Assembly: GCA_030248215.1 (NCBI GenBank)
Contig: JASANG010001402.1
Location: 554,510 to 618,509, forward strand
Direction of reading: 5' to 3'
DNA from: Enoplolaimus lenunculus
Taxonomy: Eukaryota > Nematoda > Enoplea > Enoplida > Thoracostomopsidae
DNA length: 64,000 bases
Shown here: positions 33,967 to 47,455 of the stretch, piece by piece
Layout of the letters: each line of letters begins with the position of its first letter
Position numbering within the stretch: position 1 is the stretch's first letter
Notes under the pieces: generated by a model
Database searches by the model: none
What the model was told of the DNA's origin: nothing
Seen by the model: only the letters and a program-made list of their open reading frames with translations
Position numbers and translations under genes: made by a program

Positions 33967-35772
33967 CTGGTCAATTAGTGACCAATCGCTAAAAATTTAG
34001 CCAATCGAACATAGCTGTGCAAACTGCAAACAATGGCGTACAAATTGTTCAAACTTTTAACATTTTTTGATAACAAGCAAGACCCTAAGATAGAACCAGT
34101 AACTAAGTTACCGCATATTGGATCCCGATGTCGCATATAAACTTGTATACTGGCTGAAGTACAAATATATTTGAGACTAACAAAATATCACGTTACTGAA
34201 TTAAATTAGCGGTAGGCACAGGATACCCGGATAAGTTTTAAATCCGAATTTTACGCGTTTGGTTTTTGAATATCTGAATATTAATTTTAACAAGGTAACA
34301 ACAGAAGTTCCAATTCAGTGTCAAATAATATGTATATACACCAGATGATGGTTCAAAATCGGATTTTCATGATCAATTTTGAAAAACCAAATTCACAGGC
34401 CAAATTCGGCACAAACAGTTTGAGTTGTTGAAGTTGGGCTGAAACAAACGATCCATATTGGAAAAGCTTTAGCATTTGAGGTTCAAAAACTGGACTTGTT
34501 AGTAGTTACGATTCGTTATTCAGCCGGAAAAAATAAGGTCCCTATAGATACATGGACAGGACACAGTTCATGTATCTCAACTATATATAGACATATTTAT
34601 TATATGAATTTAATTAAACCACACATAATGATGTTTCCAACTAAATTATCGCTGTATAGATTCATCGAGCGACAACGCATACCACGGACACACTGAAACA
34701 AACTAAATCAACATAAAATCTCATCACAATGTTCAATCAATATAAAGCCGTAAAAAACTACTAAAAACCTACAAGTAAATACGTACGTAAAACTAAAATA
34801 GGCGCACGAGGGAATGTTCTCGTAAAGCATATGCACGACAAATTCAGACTTTGTCGTGTGTGGCCAAAAACATAATTTAACAACGAATTGAGAGCGTATG
34901 TACAAAATAAAACACATCTTATTTCGGCCCATGTTCTACAGCTTTAACATAGAATTCAACCCTCAGGATAGACAAGCCTTCCCGTTTGCGAAACAGTCAA
35001 GATTGCCATCGGGTCCGAACCAGACAGGGGCAGTGGGACTCTGTCTCTATTGGCTGAATTTGTCTCCTTCCTAGAAACGTTATAACCCGCTTAAAAGTCA
35101 TGCAAAATCACCGCATCTGAACTCGGAACATAGCACCCCCATTCCCTCTAGCATACGGAACTGGCTACACGTCTGATTGTGGCAAAATAAACATCTAATG
35201 CAACTTACGCATGTATATACGTGCATACTCACTCATAATCAAAAAATATACGCACGCTTATATTATAAAAACATACACCCGATACATAAACATTGAATCT
35301 CAGCATAATAGTTGTCCCAATGCATAAAACGCCAAATCCAATTCACAAAATAAATTGGGATGCCAAATACAAAATGAGTCCGACAATACATACACATACA
35401 TACATACATACATACATACATACGTATAATAGGCAGGCACATATTCAAGAATAGTTTTCAATCTCCCTCACTGGTCTGCGACCGAAACGAAACATATATC
35501 TACATATATACCTAAAGCAAGCATTAAGCTATAAGTTGGAGCACTATACCATGCGTTTAGCCTATATGTATATACATGTTGTATTTATATATCGCAATCA
35601 GAGGCGGTCACTGGGGGCGGCCACTTTACCACTTCCAAATGTCTTATATATACAGCTGATTTTAGAAGCAAAAATGATAACATTAAAAAGTTCATACATA
35701 CTCGAATTACATTATCATAAAAGTGCGAACGGCCCCGCAAAAAAGTTCTTTGATCGGCAGTGTTCCATACGT
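33967..35772. other. Gene-free interval
   Basis: An (ATAC)n run lies at 35393-35423. Short frames have no support. Confidence 0.35.
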
Positions 35773-35899
35773 ATATTAGGGTTCAACCGGATATCCGGGA
35801 CCGATAAAAACTGACATCTGGCTCCAGCTTCGAAATCATTAATCCTATGTTAACCCGTACCATATAGAGCGCTCAATAAAATTTTACTGCAAACGGAAT

Positions 35900-36130
35900 A
35901 AATAGTTTACAAACATCCAAAACCGATAATTGAATACTTAGCTAATAACTAATTTGCATATTAGCTTAATTGACAAGACAAAATTAGGACTTTTTAAATT
36001 ATTCCAAAAATTATAGGGTGGCTGAAGGGTTTTTGGGTTCAAGGAATCACAGGAAATTGCTTACAAACCTCTAAAACCGATAAATGAATAGTTAGCTAAT
36101 AACTAATTTGCATATTACATTAATTGCTTG
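35900..36130. repeat. Inverted copy of the 24490-25160 repeat unit
   Basis: Contains AATTTGCATATTAGCTTAAT, GGGTGGCTGAAGGGTTTTTG and CAAACCTCTAAAACCGAT, the reverse complement of blocks in the tandem array. Confidence 0.7.
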
Positions 36131-36193
36131 CGTGTGTTCGAGATTCGCTCAATAAATGTAGTCCCACTACGACTGGTATTATTAAGCTGGAAC

Positions 36194-36562
36194 CAGGGTG
36201 CAACCGGAATTACAATTTACCGGAACCGGAATTTGAAAATTTTACCGGAACCGGAAGGTGAAAACTGCATTTTACCAAAAATTTCATTTTAATCGTATTT
36301 TTTGCTCTGTTATTTGTGAAACAACCTTAGTCGAACATAGGTATTTTATTTGTTGTATTTTAGATTTTCGTCGTCGACTGAAGTGAAATCCACCATCAAT
36401 GGCTTATATTCGGAGTACAAGTGGCTTTCAAAAGAGATTCTTAAAAATTAGCAAAGTTAAGAAAACGGCCAAATTATAACACGGGAATTTTTAAATCCGG
36501 TAAAAATTTACCGGAACCGGAAGGTGAAAAAATGCAGGAACCGGAATTCCGGTTGCACCCTG
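36194..36562. mobile_element. hAT-like MITE with exact 8-bp target duplication
   Basis: Ends CAGGGTGCAACCGGAATTAC and GGAATTCCGGTTGCACCCTG, flanked by GCTGGAAC at 36186-36193 and 36563-36570. This is the reference copy for the family in this window. Confidence 0.92.
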
Positions 36563-37083
36563 GCTGGAACGCACCACGGTACGTACGTATTTTGGGCGGC
36601 GTTCTAGCAGATTCACATATTTACGTTTTAAGATACTGTGCGTCTTTAACGAGTCTGCGATTCCGTAGTTATGTAACGTACGCCACATTCAATTTTTTCA
36701 AAAAAGAGACATTTTGCAAAAATTCTAGAAAACGGCACAGCCCTAATACAGTTTAAAACGAAGACGTTACAACGGATTAGCACATTTTTTGTCATGTTCG
36801 GGAGAGTAAAATATGGCCGAGGTCGTTTCAATTTGTCCACTAATTTCAGGAGTTATTTCCAAAAATCTCAAAAAATTCCGGTGGGAGCTCAAAATGCCGC
36901 GTTTTCCGCTAATATCCTCTTAACTGCTCTCAACTTTTTCCAACCCTCATACAAGTATAAAAATATCCAGTTTTCAGGTTATAAAATATAATTTACACCA
37001 ACATATCTCATAAGTTATAATTGTAAGCCGAAGTATGACACCTAAAATCCAAATTTTTGCGGCTATATGTTCCAGATAGATAC

Positions 37084-37650
37084 CAGGGCGGCAACAAATG
37101 TTCGAATTCGGGTTATGGAAAAATTAAGTTTCAATATCCAAAAGCCGAACCCAACAATATTTGGCAATATAAATAATGGCCTTTACCTAGGGTCAAAAAT
37201 TTGGGGAGGGGGACCTAAGATGAGTGCGCCCAGCATTTGGGGGTGCTACCCCTCAAATTTTCCATGTATAATTATCTATGTACGCATCAGTGAGCAAGCG
37301 AAACTTTATTATACTGGAATCGTAATCGAAGAAGAAATTTATACCGGAATTGTATCGGAATCGGAACTGAAAATACTGTGTCTGTACGAAATTGTATTGA
37401 CAAATAAAATGTAGATTTAGGGTGTCTGTTGGCTGGCTACAATTTTCAAAAAGGTCGCATGATAAAATTGACGACGATTTTTTGTTCTGTAAAGCTAAAC
37501 TACGATCAATTATTGATAAGTTAACTCATCGAAAGCAATTAAATAGCTAAATACAAATATTTATGCAACGTACCACAGTAAGTAGGATTAAAATTAAAAT
37601 TACAAAATTCCGAATCATTGTACAAATCGGAATCGGAACTTGAACGTCTT
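37084..37650. mobile_element. hAT-like MITE (CAGGGCGGCAACAAA end), right end unclear
   Basis: The left end CAGGGCGGCAACAAATGTTC matches 32931, and CGGAATCGGAA-type blocks follow. The right boundary is a guess. Confidence 0.45.
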
Positions 37651-37739
37651 GCTTCTGGCCATCTCCACGACACCGAGTGGCCTCGACACCCCATGGCTCC
37701 GAGACACTTCTCGTTTAGCTTTTTAGCAAACAATTATTA

Positions 37740-37835
37740 ACACCTGTTGGTACTATACGGTTTGCACGCCAAGATGGGAATCGAACCCGGACCTCTTGCA
37801 CTCAAGTCAAGCATGCTACCACAGCACTATGTGGT
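37740..37835 (-). repeat. tRNA-like SINE head fragment
   Basis: On the minus strand a GTGGTAGCATG A-box-like segment and a GGTTCGATTCCC B-box lie about 35 bases apart. The anticodon and T stems do not fold cleanly, so it is a SINE or tRNA relic. Confidence 0.5.
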
Positions 37836-37974
37836 AGCTGTCGAAGATGAGGTGAAAAAATGCCGAAATCAGACAGCGGAAACATCTGTAGTTAACCGTA
37901 TGCAGAATTTTCTCGTTGGACTTTGTTAATAAGCTGACAAGAGCCGTCTCAGGTATATACCGATCAAGCCAACG

Positions 37975-38133
37975 TTTTCTGATATAGGGGCTACGCAGTG
38001 TCAGTCTAGGCAGGAACTGCGACTTCAGACCTTTTAACTAAGCAGCTAGATAAGCGGGCTTTTTGAGCAGGGATCGAACTCTCAGCCTACTGATTTTTAA
38101 ACGAAGACTCTACCACTGCACCACGCAGCCCGC
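37975..38133 (-). mobile_element. tRNA-derived SINE
   Basis: Minus strand: head GCGGGCTGCGTGGTGCAGTG (A box), B box GAGTTCGATCCC, and a 7-bp acceptor-like pairing GCGGGCT/AGCCCGC. It is followed by a body with GCTGCTTAGTTAAAAGG shared by the copies at 38340 and 42936. It would be mobilised by a LINE in trans. Confidence 0.75.
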
Positions 38134-38339
38134 TTCTCCGAGTGCTTTTCAAGTCGACTATTTGTCCACCGTATGCTGCCAGCAAACATACTACACAACG
38201 TGCTTTGCATATGTTGCATATGCACCTGGAAAGAATGTCTCACATGCTTACATGCCCCAATTTTCAACAAGGTCGTCCCCTGCCCGTCTACCCTATTTTC
38301 AACTGGATACCTCCCTCGTTCATAGCGCGGTAATTTACC

Positions 38340-38495
38340 ATTGCGTTCACGGTGTGGACACAATACCAGTTTATGGAACTTGGACTTCATACCTTTTAAC
38401 TAAGCAGCTGGAATAGTGGGCTGCAAGGGTGAGGATCGAACTCTCTGTCTACGGATCCTTGACCAAACAGTCTGCCACAGCGCCACGCAGCCCGC
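38340..38495 (-). mobile_element. tRNA-derived SINE, second copy
   Basis: The head GGGCTGCGTGGCGCTGTGG, the B box AGTTCGATCC and the body CCAGCTGCTTAGTTAAAAGG match the 37975 copy. Confidence 0.75.
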
Positions 38496-38518
38496 TTCTC
38501 CAACTGCTTTTCTCGTCA

Positions 38519-38781
38519 ACTAAGCGTTATGGTAGACTGCCGCAATGCAAACACTATATTCAGAACGAAATAGTGTGTACGATCAAGTTAAAGCTGACTG
38601 TGTGCCGTAGCGGCAAAGCATTCGCTTAAAGATCACAATAGGGCTACTCACTAAGCGCTATGGCAGACTGCAGCGCTGTAACCAAGATATTACGTAGAAT
38701 ATGGGTTTGGTTTTCGATCAAGAGAAAATGGAATGCGTGCCGTAGCGGCAAAGCATTTGCTTAAGGATAAGTTTGAAAATT
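38519..38781 (+). repeat. Two tandem ~131-bp units directly upstream of the CR1-like LINE
   Basis: Each unit starts ACTAAGCG-TATGG-AGACTG and ends with TGCCGTAGCGGCAAAGCATT plus TGCTTAA. Copies are 38519-38649 and 38650-38781, diverged in the middle. They could be LINE promoter monomers or an older SINE-like repeat. Confidence 0.6.
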
Positions 38782-38857
38782 CGAGAAACCATACTTTTCA
38801 ATTGCATTCAGATCGTTTAATTAATTGCATTTAATCATATTTTCGTAGTTAGTTTCA

Positions 38858-39919
38858 TTGCACAATTATTACGGTTCGACGGCGGTATTCCTTCCTGTGC
38901 ATAGTGACTACATACCTATGTCAGCACAGAACTCTGCATCCAGATTTAGCAAAAACCAGTCCCGGAAAAACTCATCTGTCACAAACGATACCAGCCCTAC
39001 CGATACCAACGATGTTTGCGCCTATTGTTCGGCTGTAGTGTCGTCAAATGGTGTTCAGTGCGATTGGTGCGATTGTTGGCTCCATCTGCCTTGTGCCGGA
39101 ATCAACGGAGATACTAACACCCTTGATTGTGAGTCAGTTTTCGTATTATGCAAGCTTTGCGTTCCGAAATTTAAATCAGCCAAATCGGCTGGTCTGAAAC
39201 AACCACGCGATGACAATTCTACTGAATCTAAATTGGCTGAACTTGACTCTAAAGTAAACCAGTTAATTGAAGCGCTTAATCCGATTCTTTCACCTCGAAA
39301 TGATAGCTCAGTTCAAAATACTCCCGTGTCGTATGCTGCCGCGACGTCGAAAAATATACAAACATCTAGCCGTATTGTAACTGTATCTGACATGAAGTAC
39401 TTGTCGGAAGATGAAGTAAGACGTAAATGCGCAGTCATCAGTGGATTGCCTGAAAATGGCACAGATTTCGATGATGTCAACAAACTCTGTCGGTTCTTGG
39501 ACAAGTCGGTATTGGTTGTTTGTGTTCATAGATTAGGTCTCATGCGTAAAGAGCGTGTGCCGTTGTCTCCTTCACGGCCTAGGCTTCTGAAAGTAGAGTT
39601 TGTTAGTGCATCCTGTTTAAAATCAATTTTGCATGAATCTCGAAAGCTTCGCGATACATCAGATTGGAAAAGTGTCTTCATAAGGAAATCAATGTCTTCA
39701 GTCGAACGACAATATATGCGCGAGTTATACAAAGCGAAGAATGAGTTAAATGAAAAAGAACCGGCAGGCTCTACATACAAATATGTTGTGTCTGGGGAAA
39801 CGATTGTTCGTTTTAAGAATTGCAAACGTAACGAAGCTGGTGTTTTGGTTGATGGATTTCGAGACAAGCATTTTATCTATAATGCTGGCTTGCGTAATAA
39901 TGGCTCGGGAAACAATTAA
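38858..39919 (+). CDS. LINE ORF1 protein with PHD finger
   Basis: This encodes 353 residues, probably an RNA-binding/chaperone partner of ORF2. A PHD-type zinc finger at residues 54-101 has the C4HC3 spacing: CAYC, CDWCDCWLHLPC and CKLC. A coiled-coil-like segment (SKLAELDSKVNQLIEALN) follows, then a basic C-terminal domain with FVSASCLKSIL and VFIRKSMS segments resembling the ORF1 domain of CR1-group LINEs. The start is the first ATG in frame; Kozak context is not diagnostic. The TAA at 39917 overlaps the open ORF2 frame. Confidence 0.82.
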   Translation: MHNYYGSTAVFLPVHSDYIPMSAQNSASRFSKNQSRKNSSVTNDTSPTDTNDVCAYCSAVVSSNGVQCDWCDCWLHLPCAGINGDTNTLDCESVFVLCKLCVPKFKSAKSAGLKQPRDDNSTESKLAELDSKVNQLIEALNPILSPRNDSSVQNTPVSYAAATSKNIQTSSRIVTVSDMKYLSEDEVRRKCAVISGLPENGTDFDDVNKLCRFLDKSVLVVCVHRLGLMRKERVPLSPSRPRLLKVEFVSASCLKSILHESRKLRDTSDWKSVFIRKSMSSVERQYMRELYKAKNELNEKEPAGSTYKYVVSGETIVRFKNCKRNEAGVLVDGFRDKHFIYNAGLRNNGSGNN

Positions 39920-42774
39920 CCGGGGTAAACTCTCAGAAAGCCCAAATTTTCAAATGTACGCTTTTTAACTGTCGTAGCCTTTGTAACAAATTTGATGAGT
40001 TCAAGCTTATTCTTGCGACCGCAATATTTGATGTCATTTTTATTACAGAAACCTGGTTAACTGAGTCCATACCAAATTCCGCGCTCAATAGCTTTGATAA
40101 ATATAATATCTATCGTTGTGACAGGAAAAGCGGCGTAGGCGGTGGTGTTGCTATGTTAGTTAAGGCATCGCTTATCTCAGTTTCTGTTGAAATTCCTGCG
40201 GATTACTCTCAGCTTGAACTGTTGTGTGTAGATGTTTTCAGGCCTAGACCCATTCGGATGTTTGTATACTATCGCCCTCCGCATAGTAATTTTGAAGAAT
40301 TGTCCCTGTTTAAAGGCTGCATCGACAAGCTTTGTTCCCACGAAGCATCGGTAATTATTACTGGAGATTTTAACATGCCTGATTTTGACTGGGGTAACTT
40401 TCGTTTCCCGAATTCTGAGCTATATAACTGTTTTTACGAAATAGTCAGAATACATTCTTTGCTCCAGCTTGTACGATCCCCGACTAGACAGGACAAAATT
40501 CTAGACCTTGTTTTGACAAATCAGGCACAAATAATATCCTCAGTTAGCGTAGATGTTCCGTTTTCCACTAGCGACCATAGTTCAGTAAACTTTGATTTAA
40601 CGTATGTGAGCAAGCTGCGCGTTGAGTCGAAAACAAACGTGTTGTATAGTAAAGCAGATCGTATTGCAATCTCCAGGTCGCTTTTAGCGCTGAACCTTAC
40701 CAATCTCGCTAAGAACGGACAATCAGTTAACGTCATTTGGAGTTATTTTAAAAAATTTATTGGTGATTTAATAGCTAGATTCATACCGGTTATCACTTTT
40801 AAAGGGAATTGCGGTAGAAGTTATCCTGCACATATACAGCGTGATTTAAATCGAAAAAAAGTTCTTTGGCGTCTGACTCGGGTTGGTGGATCACTACTCG
40901 CTTACAAAGGGCAAGCGGCTAAGTGTGCTAAGCTTACAAAAAATTATCTCCATCGCTGTGAGCGAAACGCGCTAAAAAGTAAACGACCTGGAGCTTTATA
41001 TAGGTTCATTAATTCTAGGTTGAAAAGCAGATGTGATATTGCACCTATACACGATCAAGGCACAATTGTGTTTGATAACGGCCTTAAATGCTCTCTGTTT
41101 AATGAATATTTCTGCTCTGTCTTTACTTGTGACGATAATTATGTACCTGGTGTTCCCCTTAGGGTGAACAACTACCTCGAGTATGTAGATTTTTCTCCTG
41201 GAATCATTGAATTTTACTTACGAAAATTAACTGCAAAGACCAGCCACACCCCGGATGGTATCAATTGCTATATGTTGAAACACTATGCCACTGAGTTCGC
41301 TTGTCATCTCGCCCTTATTTTTCAGTTATCATTTGATTCTGGTACCTTGCCGGCTGACTGGTTGCTAGCCGACGTGGTCCCAGTATATAAAAAAGGTTCT
41401 TGTAGCCTAGTTTCCAATTATCGTCCCATTTCCTTGACCAGTGCATGCTGTAAGGTTATGGAAAGCATTGTTAAAGATAAAATGCTAGAGTTTTTGAACA
41501 ATAACAATCTGCTTTCAAAAAAGCAGTATGGTTTTCTGCCTAAAAGATCCACCTGTAGTCAGTTGATCCAGACAACCCACAGTCTAGCACTTTTTCTAAA
41601 CAATAGTAGCTACATGGGGGCGGATGTTATATATATAGACTTTGCCAAAGCATTTGACACTGTGAATCATAGAAAGCTTTTGATAAAACTTTCCTCATAT
41701 GGGCTTAGAGGTTCACTCTTGCGTTGGATAAACGCGTTTCTTCAAAATCGTACGCAGCGGGTTAAAATCGGTGACTGCTATTCTACACGCGAGCCGGTTA
41801 CTTCTGGGGTCCCGCAAGGTTCTGTATTGGGTCCTATGTTATTTTTAATTTATATCAATGATATTCTTGATCTTTTACATGATGTACATGTTGAGATGTA
41901 CGCAGACGATTTGAAACTATATGTAGGAATTACTAGGTCTGACCCGCTGAAATCTCGGAGCACGCTACAAAATGCGTTGGATATCGTTCATGATTATGCT
42001 AATACGTGGCAATTAAAAATTGCCGTGAATAAATGCAAAGTTGTGCATTTTGGCTGCGCTAACGAACCTTTGAATGTTCGCTACTGTATTGGCAGCGAGG
42101 TCCTTGCCAGCGCAAATGAGGTAAATGATCTTGGAGTTATTTTCGAGCGTTCATTGAAATTTTCTAGGCACTGTGATTATATAGCTCATAAAGCAAACAA
42201 GACAATAAACATACTTTTTAGATGCTTCCCGTCTTTCTCACTATCCCAGTATATATCTGCGTATAAGTCATTTGTTATTCCAATATTGGATTATTGTTCA
42301 AATGTATGGAACCCTGTTTTGCTGTGTGATATTGACAAAATTGAGAAAGTACAGCGCTATTTTACTAGAAGACTCTATTTCAAATTTAAGTTAGGAGACA
42401 AAACTTACCGTTCTAGGCTAGGGGAACTTGAGCTTGAATCGTTAGAATATCGCCGACTAAAGTCCGATTTAGCCATGTTGTATAAGCTTATTTTTAAGGA
42501 ACTTGATCTGCATATAGATAGCTGTTTGCAGTTTTCTGGAACTTCTCGCACCAGGAAAAACGACCTTAGCTTGAATTTTCCGAATTTCTTTAATTTAGCT
42601 GGTCGTGGTTCGTTCTTCTATCGGGTTGTATCCTCCTGGAATAGCCTACCTAACAATATAAATGGGCTACCGGTTCCCCGAGCAGGTTCTCTTGCCCAGT
42701 TTCTTCGACGACTCCCTCGCGACGCACTTAAAAAATTTCTGAAGTATGACCGCCATGAACAGTTAACCTTATAG
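39901..42774 (+). CDS. LINE ORF2: AP-type endonuclease and reverse transcriptase
   Basis: About 957 residues. The endonuclease comes first: FNCRSLCNK near 39965, ITETWL, YYRPPHSN, GDFNMPDFDW near 40372 and SDHSSVNFDL near 40572. Then the reverse transcriptase: NYRPISLTS near 41416, YIDFAKAFDTVNH near 41632, SGVPQGSVLGPMLFLIYIND near 41803 and the catalytic YADDLKLY near 41898 with both aspartates. The C-terminus (LDYCSNVWNP) is typical of CR1/L2/Rex relatives. The frame has no ATG before 40153, yet conserved endonuclease residues lie upstream, so translation probably starts by reinitiation or overlap with the ORF1 stop. The coding frame is intact to 42774. Confidence 0.88.
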   Translation, partial: WLGKQLTGVNSQKAQIFKCTLFNCRSLCNKFDEFKLILATAIFDVIFITETWLTESIPNSALNSFDKYNIYRCDRKSGVGGGVAMLVKASLISVSVEIPADYSQLELLCVDVFRPRPIRMFVYYRPPHSNFEELSLFKGCIDKLCSHEASVIITGDFNMPDFDWGNFRFPNSELYNCFYEIVRIHSLLQLVRSPTRQDKILDLVLTNQAQIISSVSVDVPFSTSDHSSVNFDLTYVSKLRVESKTNVLYSKADRIAISRSLLALNLTNLAKNGQSVNVIWSYFKKFIGDLIARFIPVITFKGNCGRSYPAHIQRDLNRKKVLWRLTRVGGSLLAYKGQAAKCAKLTKNYLHRCERNALKSKRPGALYRFINSRLKSRCDIAPIHDQGTIVFDNGLKCSLFNEYFCSVFTCDDNYVPGVPLRVNNYLEYVDFSPGIIEFYLRKLTAKTSHTPDGINCYMLKHYATEFACHLALIFQLSFDSGTLPADWLLADVVPVYKKGSCSLVSNYRPISLTSACCKVMESIVKDKMLEFLNNNNLLSKKQYGFLPKRSTCSQLIQTTHSLALFLNNSSYMGADVIYIDFAKAFDTVNHRKLLIKLSSYGLRGSLLRWINAFLQNRTQRVKIGDCYSTREPVTSGVPQGSVLGPMLFLIYINDILDLLHDVHVEMYADDLKLYVGITRSDPLKSRSTLQNALDIVHDYANTWQLKIAVNKCKVVHFGCANEPLNVRYCIGSEVLASANEVNDLGVIFERSLKFSRHCDYIAHKANKTINILFRCFPSFSLSQYISAYKSFVIPILDYCSNVWNPVLLCDIDKIEKVQRYFTRRLYFKFKLGDKTYRSRLGELELESLEYRRLKSDLAMLYKLIFKELDLHIDSCLQFSGTSRTRKNDLSLNFPNFFNLAGRGSFFYRVVSSWNSLPNNINGLPVPRAGSLAQFLRRLPRDALKKFLKYDRHEQLTL

Positions 42775-42935
42775 ATCGATTTCGGTTGGATGTTAGAGAG
42801 GTTTGCCCCTCCTTTCCAACTTATTTTATTTGCCTATTCATATTCGTATCTTAAATACGCATGTATGTTTAATCGGTGAATAAACTTTTGACTTTGACTT
42901 TGACTTTGATAGTCGACAAAGATGCAGTTGGACAA

Positions 42936-43075
42936 GTGGGCTGCGTGGCGCAGTGGTACAGTACGGATCCGTAGGCAGAGAGTCTGATCCCCGCTTGGGG
43001 GCCCGTTTTTCTAACTGCTTAGTTAATAGGACTAAAGTCTCAGTTCCTACCTACACTTACATCATTATGTGAAGA
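42936..43075 (+). mobile_element. tRNA-derived SINE downstream of the LINE
   Basis: Plus strand: head GGGCTGCGTGGCGCAGTGG, a diverged B box GAGTCTGATCCCC, and body CTAACTGCTTAGTTAATAGG. It starts 25 bases after the LINE tail, in the opposite orientation to the two upstream SINEs. Confidence 0.75.
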
Positions 43076-43344
43076 GTTAAACCCTAACCATTATAAACGA
43101 TTATAATTTTATGAGAACAGTTCAGTTCAATTAATTTTTTCAAACACAATCGCAATTGAGATTGCAGTTTCTCTAACCAGAGACACTGATATTGGCCAGA
43201 AATAAAATTGAAAGCATTCCAAATGACTGTTAACAAGAAAAACATGCGTTGTGCAAAGTGTATGCTCATAACACTTTATTTACGCGTATCTATACTAATA
43301 GTGCTACTGTTCATTTGCTGTAATTCGTACCTAGTTGTTGCACA

Positions 43345-46302
<2,958 letters not shown>

Positions 46303-47455
46303 GTTATGAAATGAGACCCATTGCTTCGTGATGGTTTGTTTACATTACCATTGTATGTATATGCATCTACATCCCAGTTGTGTTTATTTCGTGCTAACTA
46401 AATCATATACTCAAACAGCCACAGTATATAAATCGTTCTGGATAGTTAAGCTTATAAATTGTGACTTTTAAAGCATTTTTGCGGGTGCATTGGCTTTTAG
46501 ATTGCAGACAGGGTGTAAACATGAGTGTAGTCAGGATTTGGGAAAGAGGGGTTACGTTCTATAAAAATTTTGTAGAGGGTTTCTTGTATTGCAAACTGTT
46601 CGCGTGTCTTTTAACCCCTATATTATAACTCCGAAAGATGTTTTGACCCTTGAAACACTTCTGCCTCGGTTACGCCTTACCGCATACCATTGACCAATCA
46701 AAAGGCAAGTGCAAGAAATTTAAGCGTCTTGCAAATGCGTTCACACGTGTAAACTCAATTTAATGGCATAAATTCTAGTGAATTATTTACAACCAAACTT
46801 GCATAGTCAACTTGCACGTGTAAGTTTTTGCTGCAAAAACTTGCACGTGTGAATAGGGCTTAATAGTTGAATTTCGCAAATTTTTTGTGGCACTCAACTC
46901 TACTGACGAATGTAATTATTAAGTAATTGTTATTGAATTTTGAATAGAGATGGGACAGTATAATATTTGAACATCGTGAATTTTATTCAAAATTTCAACT
47001 TAATATAGTTAATAAAAAGTTTCTGAGCTTCGTGTTTGTGTAGCTTTAGAATTTTGTGTTGTGCTTACTCACTTGTTCGATATATTGTCTTATAAGCCGA
47101 TACCTTCAGCAGGGTGTTGTTTATGATCGCCAGTTGGTAGTAGGCTTTCTAACATTTCATCAGTCTATGATGCTAACTTCATGCGTTTAGGATTGACGCT
47201 TGCTGTCGTATGGAGTATAAGCTTGTTTGAAAATCTATTACTAAATGGCGATAGCAGTTATCCAAATTTGAAAATACACTTTGTAATTTGCATATTTTCT
47301 GGCATAATAACATGTTTATATTTTTGGTTAAATCTTATATAATGTTGTGCTATATATATGTTCTAGACGTCTTTGAATGTTGTAGATGTACCAATCGTTG
47401 CGGAAGTCTAAGCTTTGAAATTGTCAGACTTTGGCGTAACCTAGGCTTAGTATTA
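46303..47455. other. Ferritin 3' flank
   Basis: No AATAAA within the first 150 bases after the stop; the 3' end is undefined. A Harbinger-like MITE remnant ends at 46860. No other gene. Confidence 0.4.
46700..46860. mobile_element. Harbinger-like MITE (AGCCCYATTCACACG family), left end lost
   Basis: The right end CTTGCACGTGTGAATAGGGCT is followed by TAA, as in the 33688 copy. The left boundary is approximate. Confidence 0.6.

Larger units (their letters stand above)
38519..42911 (+). mobile_element. CR1/L2-like LINE, apparently full length with both ORFs open
   Basis: A non-LTR retrotransposon with ORF1 (PHD finger) and ORF2 (endonuclease plus reverse transcriptase) in different frames, nearly abutting at 39901-39919. 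It ends in a short repeated tail of TTTGAC units (42888-42909) just after AATAAA at 42878, a CR1/L2-type tail rather than poly(A). No stop interrupts either frame. The 5' boundary is uncertain: I include the two ~131-bp units as possible leader; ORF1 begins at 38858. Confidence 0.8.

Noticed and set aside
38054-38133. A real tRNA gene on the minus strand
   Set aside because: A 7-bp acceptor-like pairing exists, but the anticodon and T arms do not fold properly and the sequence recurs with a shared SINE body.
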